Shown piece after piece: positions 44,259 through 53,595 of a stretch of 64,000 nt of DNA. A model generated the notes under the pieces. That model worked only from the letters and a program-made list of their open reading frames with translations. It did not search any database and was not told the DNA's origin. The stretch's first letter is position 1; each line of letters begins with the position of its first letter. Origin of the DNA: Bog-756 sp963718405 (GTDB lineage Bacteria; Actinomycetota; Acidimicrobiia; Acidimicrobiales; RAAP-2); assembly GCA_963718405.1 (NCBI GenBank), contig CAVQYZ010000001.1, forward strand, positions 744,001 to 808,000. Reading direction: 5' to 3'. Both the position numbers and the translations under genes were made by a program.

Positions 44259-45516
44259 CAGGTCCTTGGCGATGTGGGTGACCTGGATCTCGTCGGTGCC
44301 GGCGTAGATCTGGAACACCTTGGCGTCGCGGGCCAACTGCTCCACCCGGAACTCGGACATGTACCCATTGCCCCCGAAGAGCTGTACCGCCTCCATGGCC
44401 ACCTCGGAGGCAGCCTGGGCCGAGTAGAGCTTCATGGCCGACGCCTCGGCCAGCGTCAGGCTCTTGCCCGCCGCCGAGAGTTCGATGTGGCGGAAGACCA
44501 GGTTCTGGACGTTGAGTCGGGCCACTTCCATCTTGGCCAGTTTGAGTTGGATCAGCTGGCGGTCGCCGATGGGCTGTCCCCACAGCATCCGGTCCTTGGA
44601 GTAGGCCACACACAGCTTCAGGCACTCCTCGATGACCCCGAGGGACATGGCCGCCAACCCGGCCCGCTCGGTGACGAAGTTGCCCTTGGCCGACTCCCGT
44701 CCGCCCCCGGCCCGCTCGTCCTCGGTCTCGCCCAGCAGGTTGAACTTGGGCACCCGCACATCCGAGAGGAAGAGCTCCCCGGTGGGCGAGGAGTGCAGGC
44801 CCATCTTGCGGAACGGCTTGGACTGCACCAGGCCGGGAGTGCCCGTGTCGAGCACGAAGGTGAGGACCTGGCGATCCCTGATCGGCGTGTCGGAGCCGTC
44901 GTCCAGTTTGGCGTAGAACACGATGGTGTCGGCGTAGGGGCCATTGGTGATGAAGGTCTTGCTGCCGTTGAGGATGTACTCGTCACCGTCCCGCCGGGCG
45001 GTCGACTTCATCCCCCCGAGGGCGTCGGAGCCCGAGTCGGGCTCGGTGATGGCCCAGGCCCCGACCTTCTCGCCGGTCATAAGGTCCAGCCCCCACCGCT
45101 CCATCTGGGCCGGAGTGCCCAGTTTCATGATGGTGCCGGACGCCAGCCCCACGCTCACGCCCATGGCGGTCACGATGCCCGGGCAGTAGTGACACAGCTC
45201 GATGATGGGGATGATGGTCATGGCCGCGGCGCCACCGTCACCCCGCCTCCCAGCTTGGTCAGGAGCGGTCTGCCGACTCGTCGGATTTGGCCTCGGTGGG
45301 CGCCGGGGCGGCTCCGGCGGCCTTGCGGTCGAGCTGGGCCTTGAACCGGTCGCGGGCCAGCTGGTCCATGCCGAACGTGGCGTACAGCTTGCGGATGATG
45401 TCATACGGCGGCAGGTCGCCGAACTCCAGCGCGTCGATGTTCGGCACCACCTCGGCCTCGACGAACCGACGCACGGCGTCACGCACCATCAACTGCTCTT
45501 CGGACCATTCGAACAA
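44247..45516 (-). CDS. acyl-CoA dehydrogenase, frameshifted
   Basis: FAD-dependent beta-oxidation-type enzyme. Start TTG 45516 has AAGGGGG eight bases upstream, giving FEWSEEQLMVRDAVRRFV. That frame ends at 45259, while the rest (GGAAAMTIIPIIELC, AWAITEPDSGSD, NGSKTFITNG, RMLWGQPIGDRQLIQ, LFGGNGYMSEF) is in another frame. One extra base near 45262 explains the break; joined length is about 422 residues. The MCAD catalytic Glu position is Ala (IYAGTDEI), while Glu in FVTERAGLAAM aligns with the isovaleryl-CoA-dehydrogenase-type base. The region between helices near 45270-45330 is a charged, Ala-rich insert. Substrate unknown. Confidence 0.82.
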
Positions 45517-45582
45517 AGTGGACCCCCTTAGCGTCCCGTCGGCTCGTTGCGTCGGTTGACCCGAGGCTAATGCAGCGCGGCC

Positions 45583-45588
45583 TACAGT
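45583..45588 (+). promoter_or_regulatory. -10 box of the globin gene (leaderless type)
   Basis: TACAGT exactly six bases before GTG 45595. Confidence 0.5.
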
Positions 45589-45594
45589 CGGTAT

Positions 45595-45992
45595 GTGGTG
45601 CAACTGAGACGCGGGCCGCGAGCAGACGGCCTACGAGCGATGGGGCGGCGAGGAGTTCTTCACCGCCCTGGTCGACCGGTTCTACGAGGGGGTGAGCTAC
45701 CGACCCCTTGCTCCGGCCCATGTACCCCGAGGACCTGACCGACTCGAGGAGGCATCTGGCCCTGTTCCTCATGCAGTACTGGGGTGGCCCCAGCCAGTAC
45801 AACACCGAGCGGGGACACCCACGCCTGAGGATGCGCCATGCCCCCTTTGTCATCGGTCCCGAGGCCTCGGCCGCCTGGTTGCGGCACATGACGGATGCGG
45901 TACACCACTCCGGCCTGGCTCCCGCTGATCAGAAGGAACTCCTCGACTACCTGACCATGGCGGCCGGAAACCTGATCAACTCGCCCATCTGA
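45595..45992 (+). CDS. glbO: group II truncated haemoglobin (GlbO-like), frameshifted
   Basis: Haem protein of the HbO class, thought to bind oxygen and help with oxidative or nitrosative stress. AYERWGGEEFF and VDRFYEGV (with the B10 Tyr) are in one frame; DPLLRPMYPEDL, QYWGGP with the G8 Trp, HPRLRMRHAPF with the proximal His, and LLDYLTMAAGNLINSP are in another. One extra A at about 45695 separates them (corrected GVATDPLL). The leaderless GTG 45595 opens in a third frame, so a second extra base is likely between 45598 and 45625. Either a double sequencing indel or a decaying gene. Corrected length is about 131 residues. Confidence 0.8.
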
Positions 45993-46036
45993 GCGGGCTG
46001 ACGGGTGGGGGACCGGCCCGGCTCAACCGGCTGCGC

Positions 46037-46840
46037 TCAGGTGGTCACGCTCACCAGGTCATTCCGAGCGTCGTTGCGCATGGCAGACTCGAAGGCCTCG
46101 TCATCGAGTTGGGCCCGGGCCGCCAGCACCGCCACCGCGTCGTTGCCGACCGGGACCCGCAGCGGCGTGGCCGGGTCCTCAATGGCCTGGCGGATGGCCA
46201 CCGCCACCAGCTCGGGACCCGATCGCCCGGCCGGCCCGGTGAGCTTGGCGTCGGTTCCTTCCCACTGTTCCCACAGCGGTGCGTAGTCGTCGCTGCCGGC
46301 GACCCGTCCCGCCCCTTTCATCCCGGGGGCGATGTAGCCCGGTTGGATGATCGCCACCCGGATGCCGAAGTGGCCGAGCTCGTAGTGCATGGTCTCGGAG
46401 ATGGCCTCGAGGGCGTGCTTGGTCCCCGAGTACGGACCCTCCAGGGGCGTGGCCACCCGGCCCTGCACCGAGCTCACGTTGACCACCACCCCGCTGCCCC
46501 GTACCCGCCATTGGGGCAGGACCTCCTGCAGCAGCCGGAGGGCGCCGATGGTGTTGGTCTCGAACATCTCCCGGAGGAGTTCGATCGGGAAGCTCTCCAT
46601 GGGGCCCTTGGTGGAGATGGCGGCGTTGTTGACGACGGCGTCGAGCTCGCCGGCCTGGGCCAGGGCCTGGCGCACCGACTCCCCGTCGGTCACGTCCAAG
46701 GGCAGCCGCATGGCCACGTCGAGCCCGTCGAGGAGGGAGACGTCCCTGGCCGTGGCGACGACCTCGTGGCCGGCCCGGGTCAGCTCCTCGGCGGTGGCCG
46801 CGCCGATGGCCCGGGCGGAACCGGTGATCAGGATGCGCAT
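46037..46840 (-). CDS. short-chain dehydrogenase/reductase
   Basis: 267-residue Rossmann-fold oxidoreductase. Cofactor loop TGSARAIG (a slightly divergent TGxxxGIG), NNAAIS, catalytic Ser in NVSSVQG and YSGTKHALE with the Tyr-x3-Lys pair. The substrate is unknown. ATG 46840 has a TACGCT -10 box exactly six bases upstream, so it has its own leaderless promoter and need not depend on the transglutaminase operon that ends 43 bases upstream. Its last residues face the globin gene. Confidence 0.88.
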   Translation of the reverse strand: MRILITGSARAIGAATAEELTRAGHEVVATARDVSLLDGLDVAMRLPLDVTDGESVRQALAQAGELDAVVNNAAISTKGPMESFPIELLREMFETNTIGALRLLQEVLPQWRVRGSGVVVNVSSVQGRVATPLEGPYSGTKHALEAISETMHYELGHFGIRVAIIQPGYIAPGMKGAGRVAGSDDYAPLWEQWEGTDAKLTGPAGRSGPELVAVAIRQAIEDPATPLRVPVGNDAVAVLAARAQLDDEAFESAMRNDARNDLVSVTT

Positions 46841-46846
46841 GCGGGG

Positions 46847-46852
46847 AGCGTA
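46847..46852 (-). promoter_or_regulatory. -10 box of the SDR gene (leaderless type)
   Basis: TACGCT on the minus strand, exactly six bases before ATG 46840. It lies in the short gap after the transglutaminase stop. Confidence 0.5.
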
Positions 46853-46883
46853 GCCAGTGGGCCCCGTCCCGACCGGTGGCGGC

Positions 46884-47774
46884 TCAGGTGGTCTCGTGCA
46901 CGGGGGTCCGGCTGACGTCGACCGAGACGTCCAACAGGTGGGAGTCCCCTCCGCCGAACACGATGCCCTTGAGCGGGGACACGTCGGCGTAGTCGCGGCC
47001 CCACGCCGTGGTCACGTAGGTCGAGCCTACGAACTTGTCGTTGGTCGGGTCCACGTCGAGCCATCCCCACCCGGGCACGAACATGGAGGGCCAGGCGTGG
47101 GAGGCGTCGGCCCCGATCAGACGCTCCCGACCGGCCGGGGGCGCGGTCTCGAGGTACCCGCTCACGTACCGGGCCGCCAGGCCCATGGACCGCAGGCACC
47201 CGATGGCCAGGTGGGCGAAGTCCTGGCAGACGCCGCGGCGGAAGGTCAGGACCTCCTCCAGCGGCGTGGTCACCGTGGTGAAGCCGGGGTCGTAGGCGAA
47301 GTCGGTGAAGATCCGCTCGGTCAGCTCGGCGATGGCGTCGACCAGGGGTCGTTCCGGCAGGAACGACTGCTCGGCGTAGGACCGCACGTTGCCCGACACG
47401 GGGACCAGGGGCGACTCGAAGCAGAACTCCCGGGCCGCCAGCATCTCGGCACTCAGGTCGGTGGCGAGGATGTCGCGCACCCGCTCCCAGGCCATGCCGC
47501 TGGGAGGCAGGCGCTCCCGGCCCGACACCGACACCGAGCTGGTCGAGACCACGGTCAGCTCCTCGAACGGCCCGTCCACCACGAAGGAGAACACCGGGTT
47601 GCCGAAGAAGTCGGTGCGCTCGGACCAGCTGGTCGGGGTGGGATCGACCTGGAAGTCACTGCTCACGCAGAGCTGGCGGTCGGTGTCCCGGGGCCGGAGG
47701 TGGGCCTCGTTGCGACAGCGCGACACCGGGGCGTTGTAGCGGTAGTGGGTGCGGTGGACGATCTGGTACATCAT
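46884..47774 (-). CDS. transglutaminase-like cysteine peptidase/amidase
   Basis: 296 residues with an N-terminal beta-rich domain (YQIVHRTHYRYNAPVS, the Bact_transglu_N type) and a papain-like transglutaminase core with the full triad: Cys in RRGVCQDFAHL, His in DASHAWPSMFV and Asp in WLDVDPTND. There is no signal peptide. Family members cleave or cross-link amide bonds; the substrate here is unknown. Its start overlaps the stop of the ATP-grasp/alpha-E fusion by four bases, so it is translationally coupled to that amidoligase operon. Confidence 0.92.
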   Translation of the reverse strand: MMYQIVHRTHYRYNAPVSRCRNEAHLRPRDTDRQLCVSSDFQVDPTPTSWSERTDFFGNPVFSFVVDGPFEELTVVSTSSVSVSGRERLPPSGMAWERVRDILATDLSAEMLAAREFCFESPLVPVSGNVRSYAEQSFLPERPLVDAIAELTERIFTDFAYDPGFTTVTTPLEEVLTFRRGVCQDFAHLAIGCLRSMGLAARYVSGYLETAPPAGRERLIGADASHAWPSMFVPGWGWLDVDPTNDKFVGSTYVTTAWGRDYADVSPLKGIVFGGGDSHLLDVSVDVSRTPVHETT

Positions 47775-50499
47775 CGGAGATCCAGGGGGGAGTCCGGCTG
47801 GCCGCCGGCCAGCACCGACAGCCGCTCATGGGCGAAGAAGGTCTGGCGCAGGCTGTCCAACAGCTCGGCCAACAGGCCGTCCACCCGGCCCAGCACGGCG
47901 TCGAGCTCCGGACGGCGCTGGAGTTCCGGGTCCACCGTGGCCATCCGGCCGGCGTCGGTGAGCCGGAGCGTGGTGGCGGCCTCCAGTACCAGTCGCTGGT
48001 CGTCGCCGAGGCGCCGGCCCGGTGACCGGCTGGGCAGGTCCGACAGATGGTGGACCAGGCTGTCGAGTTGGTACAGGACGCTGCGGGGGTTGCCGGAGTC
48101 GTAGACCACCAGGTCCACTGCCGCGGCCACCTCCATGATCGAGCCGGAGCGCCGGCGGAAGGTGATCAGGCTGTCCGAGGTCTTGAGCAGCGACTCGACC
48201 AACAGGTCCTCGACCACGGCCACCCGTTGTTGCACCAGCACCGAACGGACCAGCCGGACCAGGGACTGGGCCCGCTCCAGGCGTCGGCCGGCGTCGAGGA
48301 ACAGCCAGGCCGAGTCCCGCTCCATGTTCTCGGCGGCCAGCCCCGACAGGCCCAGCAGGGCCTGCAACAGTCGCTGCAGACTCGACTGCACCCCCACCAG
48401 ATGAGTCGGCGGGCGGTTGCGCAGGCGGGCCACCTCTTCTTCCACGTCCCCGACCAGCTGCCAGCTGTCACTCGAGAGCTGCTCCCGCACCGAGTACGCC
48501 GCGTCGACCAGCAGGCCCAGGGACGAGACCAGGCTGCCGTCGATCCCGGCATCGAGCACCAGGGCCAGGGCCCGGCGGTCGGTCGGGAGGTCGGGCTCGG
48601 AGGGGACGCCGTCGGGGATCGGCCCCGGGACCGACGGCGGCAGAGCTTCTCCAGCCAGGGGTGTGGCGCCCGCCGGGGCGGCGGCACCATCGGGCTCGGA
48701 CACCGGGTCGAACCCCGACACGGAACCGAGGGTCGACAACAGCACCTGGAGGGACTCGGCGCCACCGTCCACTCCCAGACCCAGCGGCTGGTCCAGGCGG
48801 GCCAGGATGGTCCGGACCAGCCGGATGACCAGTTCGGCGTGCTCGGAGGTACGGCCCAGCACGAACAGCTGGGCGGCCACCCGACCGGGGAGGGGAGTAG
48901 CCATGTCCGGCACCACCGGGGGCGACATGGGCCCCCCGGACGACGACCGCAGCCAGGCACTCTGCTGCAGGGCCGGTTGGGGCGAAGCCACCCAGGTGTC
49001 CTTGCTGGTGCCTTTGCGCCGGCTGGAGATGAGCAACGCCGTCGGGTCGGCCCCGACCCGGGTCAGGCCTCCGGGCATGACCCGGTACCCGTGGTGGGAC
49101 CCGCGGTTGTTGTCATCGTCACCCACGGCGAAGGTGCGCAGGATGGTGGGTCGGGGCTCCAACGAGCCGGTGCCGGTCACCGTGGGGCTGGTGGAGGGCT
49201 CGACGATCTCCTGGCCCACCCACTCGGCCGGTCGGGCCCGGATGCGGCTGCGGAGCTCGTCCAGGGCCGCCGTCGACAAGGTCGAGGCCACCAGGGGCCG
49301 GACCGCGGTGGACGAGTTGACGGGCAGGACGATCAGGCGCTCGAGGTTGTTGAGGACATGATTGAGCCCGCTGGCGGTCCCGCACCACCAGGTCTCGGGG
49401 CCCCGAAGGGCCAGCTCCTCGCCCAACAGGATGGGGGCCAGGGTGCCGAGGAGTCCGGTCAGGGCCGGGTCCTCCACCACCCCGCTCCCCAACGGATTGA
49501 CCACGGTGACCCGCCCCCGCCTGGTGGCCTCCAGGAGGCCGGGCACGCCCAGGAGTGAGTCGGCTCGCAGCTCGACCGGATCGCACCACCGGTCGTCCAC
49601 CCGTCGGATGATCACGTCGACCGGGTCGTAGCCGGCCAGGGACCGCAGCCAGACCCGGTTGTTGTCCACGATCAGGTCGCGCCCCTCGACCAGGGTGTAG
49701 CCGAGGTAGGAGGCCAGGTAGGCGTGCTCGAAGTACGTCTCGCTCAGCGGGCCCGGGGTGAGGATGACCACCCGGGGATCGTCGGCGCCGTCGGGGGCCG
49801 CCCGGGCCAGGCCGGCCCGGATGGAGCGGAAGAACCCGGCCAGCCGCTCGACGCCCAACTCCCGTTGGAGGGCGGGGAGCACCCTCGACAAGATGGTGCG
49901 GTTGACCAGGGCGTACCCCAGCCCCGAGGGTGCTTGGACGTGGTCCCCGATGGCCCGGAAGTGCCCGTTGGCGTCCCGGGCCACGTCCACCGCGGTGATG
50001 AACAGCCGGTGGTCGGTGGGTGGGTCGATGCCGACGCAGGGCCGCAGGAAGCCCGGGTGCCCGAGGACCAGCGCCGCTGGGACCAGGCCCCGGGCCACCA
50101 GGCGGCGCTCCCCGTAGAGGTCGGCGAAGATGAGGTCGAGCAGGGCCACCCGCTGGGCCACCGCCGACTCCAGTCCCGCCCACTCGCTCTCGTCGATGAC
50201 CAGCGGGCAGGGATCGAGGTGCCAGGGACGCCGCCTGCTCTGGGCGTCGATGGTGACGTTGTAGGTGGCACCCTCGTTGCGCATGAGGCGGCTGAGCTCG
50301 GTCCGCCGGGCCAACAGGCCGTGGGATCCCAGCCCGGCCATCTCCGTGGCCAGCTGCTGCCATCGGCTCCGGATCTGGCCGTCGGGTCCGAGGAACTCGT
50401 CGCTCCGCCCGGGGACCGGGTCATACTCGGCCCACGCCGTCCCACCGGCTTGGAGAGAGGGCCGTCCTCGAAGGGATCGGCGGTGGTCGCCGTGGTCAC
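47771..50499 (-). CDS. circularly permuted ATP-grasp protein fused to alpha-E domain
   Basis: The N-terminal about 500 residues are a circularly permuted ATP-grasp amidoligase (CP_ATPgrasp_2/DUF404-DUF407 type): RNEGATYNVTID, LDLIFADLYG, VQAPSGLGYALVNR, VILTPGPLSETYFEHAYLASYLG and DVIIRRVDDRWCD. After a Pro/Gly-rich linker, the last about 310 residues form an alpha-E (DUF403) helical domain (AENMERDSAWLFLDAGRRLERAQ). The frame from ATG 50341 is intact (856 residues). However, family-like sequence AEYDPVPGRSDEFLGPDG continues upstream in frame with no start codon, while GTG 50499 opens ADPFEDGPL in another frame. One missing base near 50445 would join them to about 909 residues. Confidence 0.85.
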
Positions 50500-50555
50500 G
50501 TCGCCAGGGACACGGTCACCGCGGCACCGTCCAGATCACCGCGGCACCGACCAGG

Positions 50556-51629
50556 TCACGACGCCGCGGACCGGGGCTGCCAGCCCTCGAAGGTGGGTCG
50601 GAAGTAGGTCTCGTCGATCTGATGGTGGATCTCGTCCAGGGCCACCTGGACCTCATCGAGGAACTCACTCAGGCCCCCTAGCGTCAGGCGGGGCACCGCG
50701 GCTGACGCCACCAGCATGGAGGCGTCGGCGCAGGCGTCGAGGGCTTCCTCGGACCGGGCCAACCCCTTGAGCTGGCTTCGGGTCTCGGTGAGGCAGGCGC
50801 TCACAGCGCGGGGGAAGCGGTCGTCCTGGAGCAGGAACCGCAGGGTGGACCCGCCCTGGGGCCGGGCCGGCATGGCGCGGCGGAACGGCTGGTACGCGGC
50901 GAGGGAGCGGAGCACGGCCATCCAGTGGACCTCGACGTAGGGGTCGTCACCGTGGTGGGGATGGAGGTTGTCCGAGCGGACATCGAGTACCCGCGAGGTG
51001 AGGTCGGCGCGTTCCAGGTTCTGGCCGATGGTGAGGAACGACATGGCTTCGTCCCGGGTCATGGTGCCGAGCAAGATACCGTTAATCCGCTGGCAGCCGT
51101 CGATCACCCGACGCAACCACTGCACCCGACCCTTCCGCGATTGGGCCTCGTCGAGGTAGTCCGAGCAGTTGAGCCAGAGATTGTGGCTGGCCTCCCAGGC
51201 CTCGCGTGGCACCACCGGACGGGCGGTCCGTAGGTTCTCCCGGGCCGCAGCGACGGCCGCCAGGATCGATGACGGGTTGTCCTCGCCGTGGAGGAGGAAC
51301 TCGATGACGTCGTCTTCGGCCGCCCGCGGGGTCTCGGATCCCGACACGCTCGGGTAGCGCTGCCCGAACTCCGTGTCGACGCCGGCGATGGCCAGCAACG
51401 GCTCCCATCCCACGTCCTCACCGATGGGCATGTCCACATGGGCGTCGGTGTGGACCTGGACGATCCTCGCCGTGCACTCGGCGCGCTCGAGATAGCGCCC
51501 CGACCAGTAGACGGCTTCAGCCATTCGTGCCAGCAGCATCTTGGGCGCCTCGGTTTCGTTTGCCGGATCATGATCCCCGTCGGGGTGGGTGCTCGTATCA
51601 GTTGTTGTTTCCGTCATCGTCCCTGTCAT
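50556..51629 (-). CDS. stand-alone alpha-E (DUF403) protein
   Basis: 357-residue, almost wholly helical protein of the alpha-E family, beginning after a 30-residue flexible leader with MLLARMAEAVYWSGRYLERAE, the signature start of the family. YFRPTFEGWQP closes it. Alpha-E proteins are always found with circularly permuted ATP-grasp proteins, either adjacent or fused; biochemical function is unproven. It lies 20 bases downstream of the stand-alone ATP-grasp gene and 56 bases before the fused one. Confidence 0.9.
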   Translation of the reverse strand: MTGTMTETTTDTSTHPDGDHDPANETEAPKMLLARMAEAVYWSGRYLERAECTARIVQVHTDAHVDMPIGEDVGWEPLLAIAGVDTEFGQRYPSVSGSETPRAAEDDVIEFLLHGEDNPSSILAAVAAARENLRTARPVVPREAWEASHNLWLNCSDYLDEAQSRKGRVQWLRRVIDGCQRINGILLGTMTRDEAMSFLTIGQNLERADLTSRVLDVRSDNLHPHHGDDPYVEVHWMAVLRSLAAYQPFRRAMPARPQGGSTLRFLLQDDRFPRAVSACLTETRSQLKGLARSEEALDACADASMLVASAAVPRLTLGGLSEFLDEVQVALDEIHHQIDETYFRPTFEGWQPRSAAS

Positions 51630-51649
51630 CGTTCTCGTACCCGTCGCGG

Positions 51650-53302
51650 TCAGCGCTTCGGCCCGGGCTCCTTCGACGCCGTGGGCTCCTTCGCCGTCGA
51701 CTCGTTTGATGTCACGGACCTGTTCGGTGCCTTCGCTCCGGTCGTGTCGACCACCCAGGTGTCCTTGCTTCCGCCCCCTTGGGACGAGTTGACCACCAGG
51801 GAGCCGGCCCGGCGGGCGACCCGGGTCAGCCCGCCCCGGGTCACGTAGGCGCCTTCGGGGCCGAACAGGATGAACGGCCGCAGGTCGACATGCCGGGGAG
51901 CGATCTCGCCTTCACACAGTGTAGGAGCGGTCGACAGGGGGATCACCGGTTGGGCCACCCAGCGGCTCGGCTGGGACTCGATCTCCTTGGCCGCCTCGGC
52001 CAGCTCGGACTCGGTGGCCTGGGGACCGACCATGACCCCGTAGCCACCCGACTCGTTGGCCGGCTTGACCACCAGCTTGGCGAGGTTGTCGAGGACGAAG
52101 CGGCGGGACTCCTCGTCACCGCACCGCAGGGTGGACACCGTGGACAGGATGGGCTCCTCATCGAGGAAGAAGCGGATGAGGTCGGGGACGTAGGAGTACA
52201 CCTTCTTGTCGTCGGCGATGCCGGCTCCCGGAGCATTGACCAGGGCCACCCGACCCGACCGCCACGAGCGCATCAGTCCGGGGACCCCGATCATGGAGTC
52301 GGGCCGGAAGGCCTCGGGATCCAGATACAGGTCGTCGATCCGGCGATAGATCACGTCCACCCGTTGGAGGCCGTCGATGGTCCTGGCGTAGACGCAGTCG
52401 TCGTCCAGCACCACCAGGTCGCTCCCTTCGACCAGCTCCACCCCCAACTGCTGGGCCAGGAAGGCGTGCTCGAAGTAGGCCGAGTTGTAGACGCCCGGGG
52501 TCAGCACCACGATGGTGGGGTCGCCGGTGGAGGGGGAGACCGAGGCCAACAGGCTGGCCAGCCTCCCGATGTAGGGGTCGACCGGCTCGATGCTGTAGTG
52601 CCGGAACAGCTCGGGGAAGACGTGCTTGGCCACGATGCGGTTCTCCAGCAGGTACGACACCCCCGAGGGGACCCGCAGGTTGTCCTCCAGTACGTAGACG
52701 GTCCCGTCGGCGTCCCGGATGAGGTCGCTCCCACAGATGTGGGCCCACACCCCTCCTGGGGGATCGACCCCCACACACTCCCGACGGAAGTTGGGGGACC
52801 CGGTGACCAGTTCGGACGGGACGATCCCCGAGGTCACCGAACGCTGGTCGTGATAGACGTCGTCGATGAAGAGGTTGAGGGCGCTCAGCCGCTGGACCAG
52901 CCCGGCCTCGATCACATGCCACTGCTCGGCGGGCATGACCCGGGGGATGATGTCGAAGGGCCAGGGCCGGTCCCGACCGGTGGAGCCCTCGTAGACGGTG
53001 AAGGTCACCCCGATGGCCCGCATCTCGCGGTCGGCGGCCTCTTGACGCTCGTTGAGGGCCCCCGGGCCCAGGTCGGCGAAGTGCTCCCACAGGGCCGCCG
53101 CGGCGGGCCGGGGCACGCCCCCCGGGCCCACCAGCTCATCGTAGAAACCGTCCGGGTCGTAGGAGGGCCAGGCCGGGGCCGCCGGCTCGGCTGCCGGCCC
53201 GGATCCGGGGCCGCTCACCGAGCCGCCCCCGGGCGCGTCGACTGGTGCGCGGTCATCCACAGCCCCTTTGATACGCCAAGGATGGGTCGGAACCGTTGCC
53301 AC
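51650..53302 (-). CDS. stand-alone circularly permuted ATP-grasp amidoligase
   Basis: First gene of the operon, 550 residues (CP_ATPgrasp_1 type). Motifs: FYDELVGPGGVPRP, GVTFTVYEGSTGRDRPWPFD, LNLFIDDVYHDQ, LEDNLRVPSGVSYLLENR, VVLTPGVYNSAYFEHAFLA, VDVIYRRIDDLYLDP, VKPANESGGYGV and GGGSKDTWVVD. In this family the order of ATP-grasp elements is permuted. Members are predicted to form amide bonds between amino acids or on peptides. GTG 53302 has GGAG 11 bases upstream. The C-terminal tail is a Ser/Lys/Glu-rich extension. Confidence 0.92.
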   Translation of the reverse strand: MATVPTHPWRIKGAVDDRAPVDAPGGGSVSGPGSGPAAEPAAPAWPSYDPDGFYDELVGPGGVPRPAAAALWEHFADLGPGALNERQEAADREMRAIGVTFTVYEGSTGRDRPWPFDIIPRVMPAEQWHVIEAGLVQRLSALNLFIDDVYHDQRSVTSGIVPSELVTGSPNFRRECVGVDPPGGVWAHICGSDLIRDADGTVYVLEDNLRVPSGVSYLLENRIVAKHVFPELFRHYSIEPVDPYIGRLASLLASVSPSTGDPTIVVLTPGVYNSAYFEHAFLAQQLGVELVEGSDLVVLDDDCVYARTIDGLQRVDVIYRRIDDLYLDPEAFRPDSMIGVPGLMRSWRSGRVALVNAPGAGIADDKKVYSYVPDLIRFFLDEEPILSTVSTLRCGDEESRRFVLDNLAKLVVKPANESGGYGVMVGPQATESELAEAAKEIESQPSRWVAQPVIPLSTAPTLCEGEIAPRHVDLRPFILFGPEGAYVTRGGLTRVARRAGSLVVNSSQGGGSKDTWVVDTTGAKAPNRSVTSNESTAKEPTASKEPGPKR

Positions 53303-53595
53303 AGTGTTTCCACTCCGTGAATGTCACACTCCGATAACATCTCACCAGGTGAAAGGTCCCGGCCAGCGTGAACGGGCGTCCGAAAGGGCGTCCGGTCAGC
53401 CGGTCGTGCTCCCTGGGGTGGCCGTGGCCATCGGCTGTGTCTCCCCAGGCCGGGCACCCCATGGGCCGGGCCCGATCGCCGACGGACCCCGGTCCGACGC
53501 CAGTCCGTCCACTCGGTGACGAGCCGACCCGCAACCAGTGGCCGTCGGGCCTGAACACCAGCCCACGACCCACAGAACACGACACAGGAGTAACC
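53303..53595. promoter_or_regulatory. divergent intergenic region between ATP-grasp operon and acpP
   Basis: 293 bases with no convincing gene. A near-palindrome TCACCAGGTGA (53342-53352, central base unpaired) sits about 40 bases upstream of the ATP-grasp start and next to GATAACAT (53333-53340). It could be an operator serving one or both directions, but no known regulator was matched. Confidence 0.4.
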
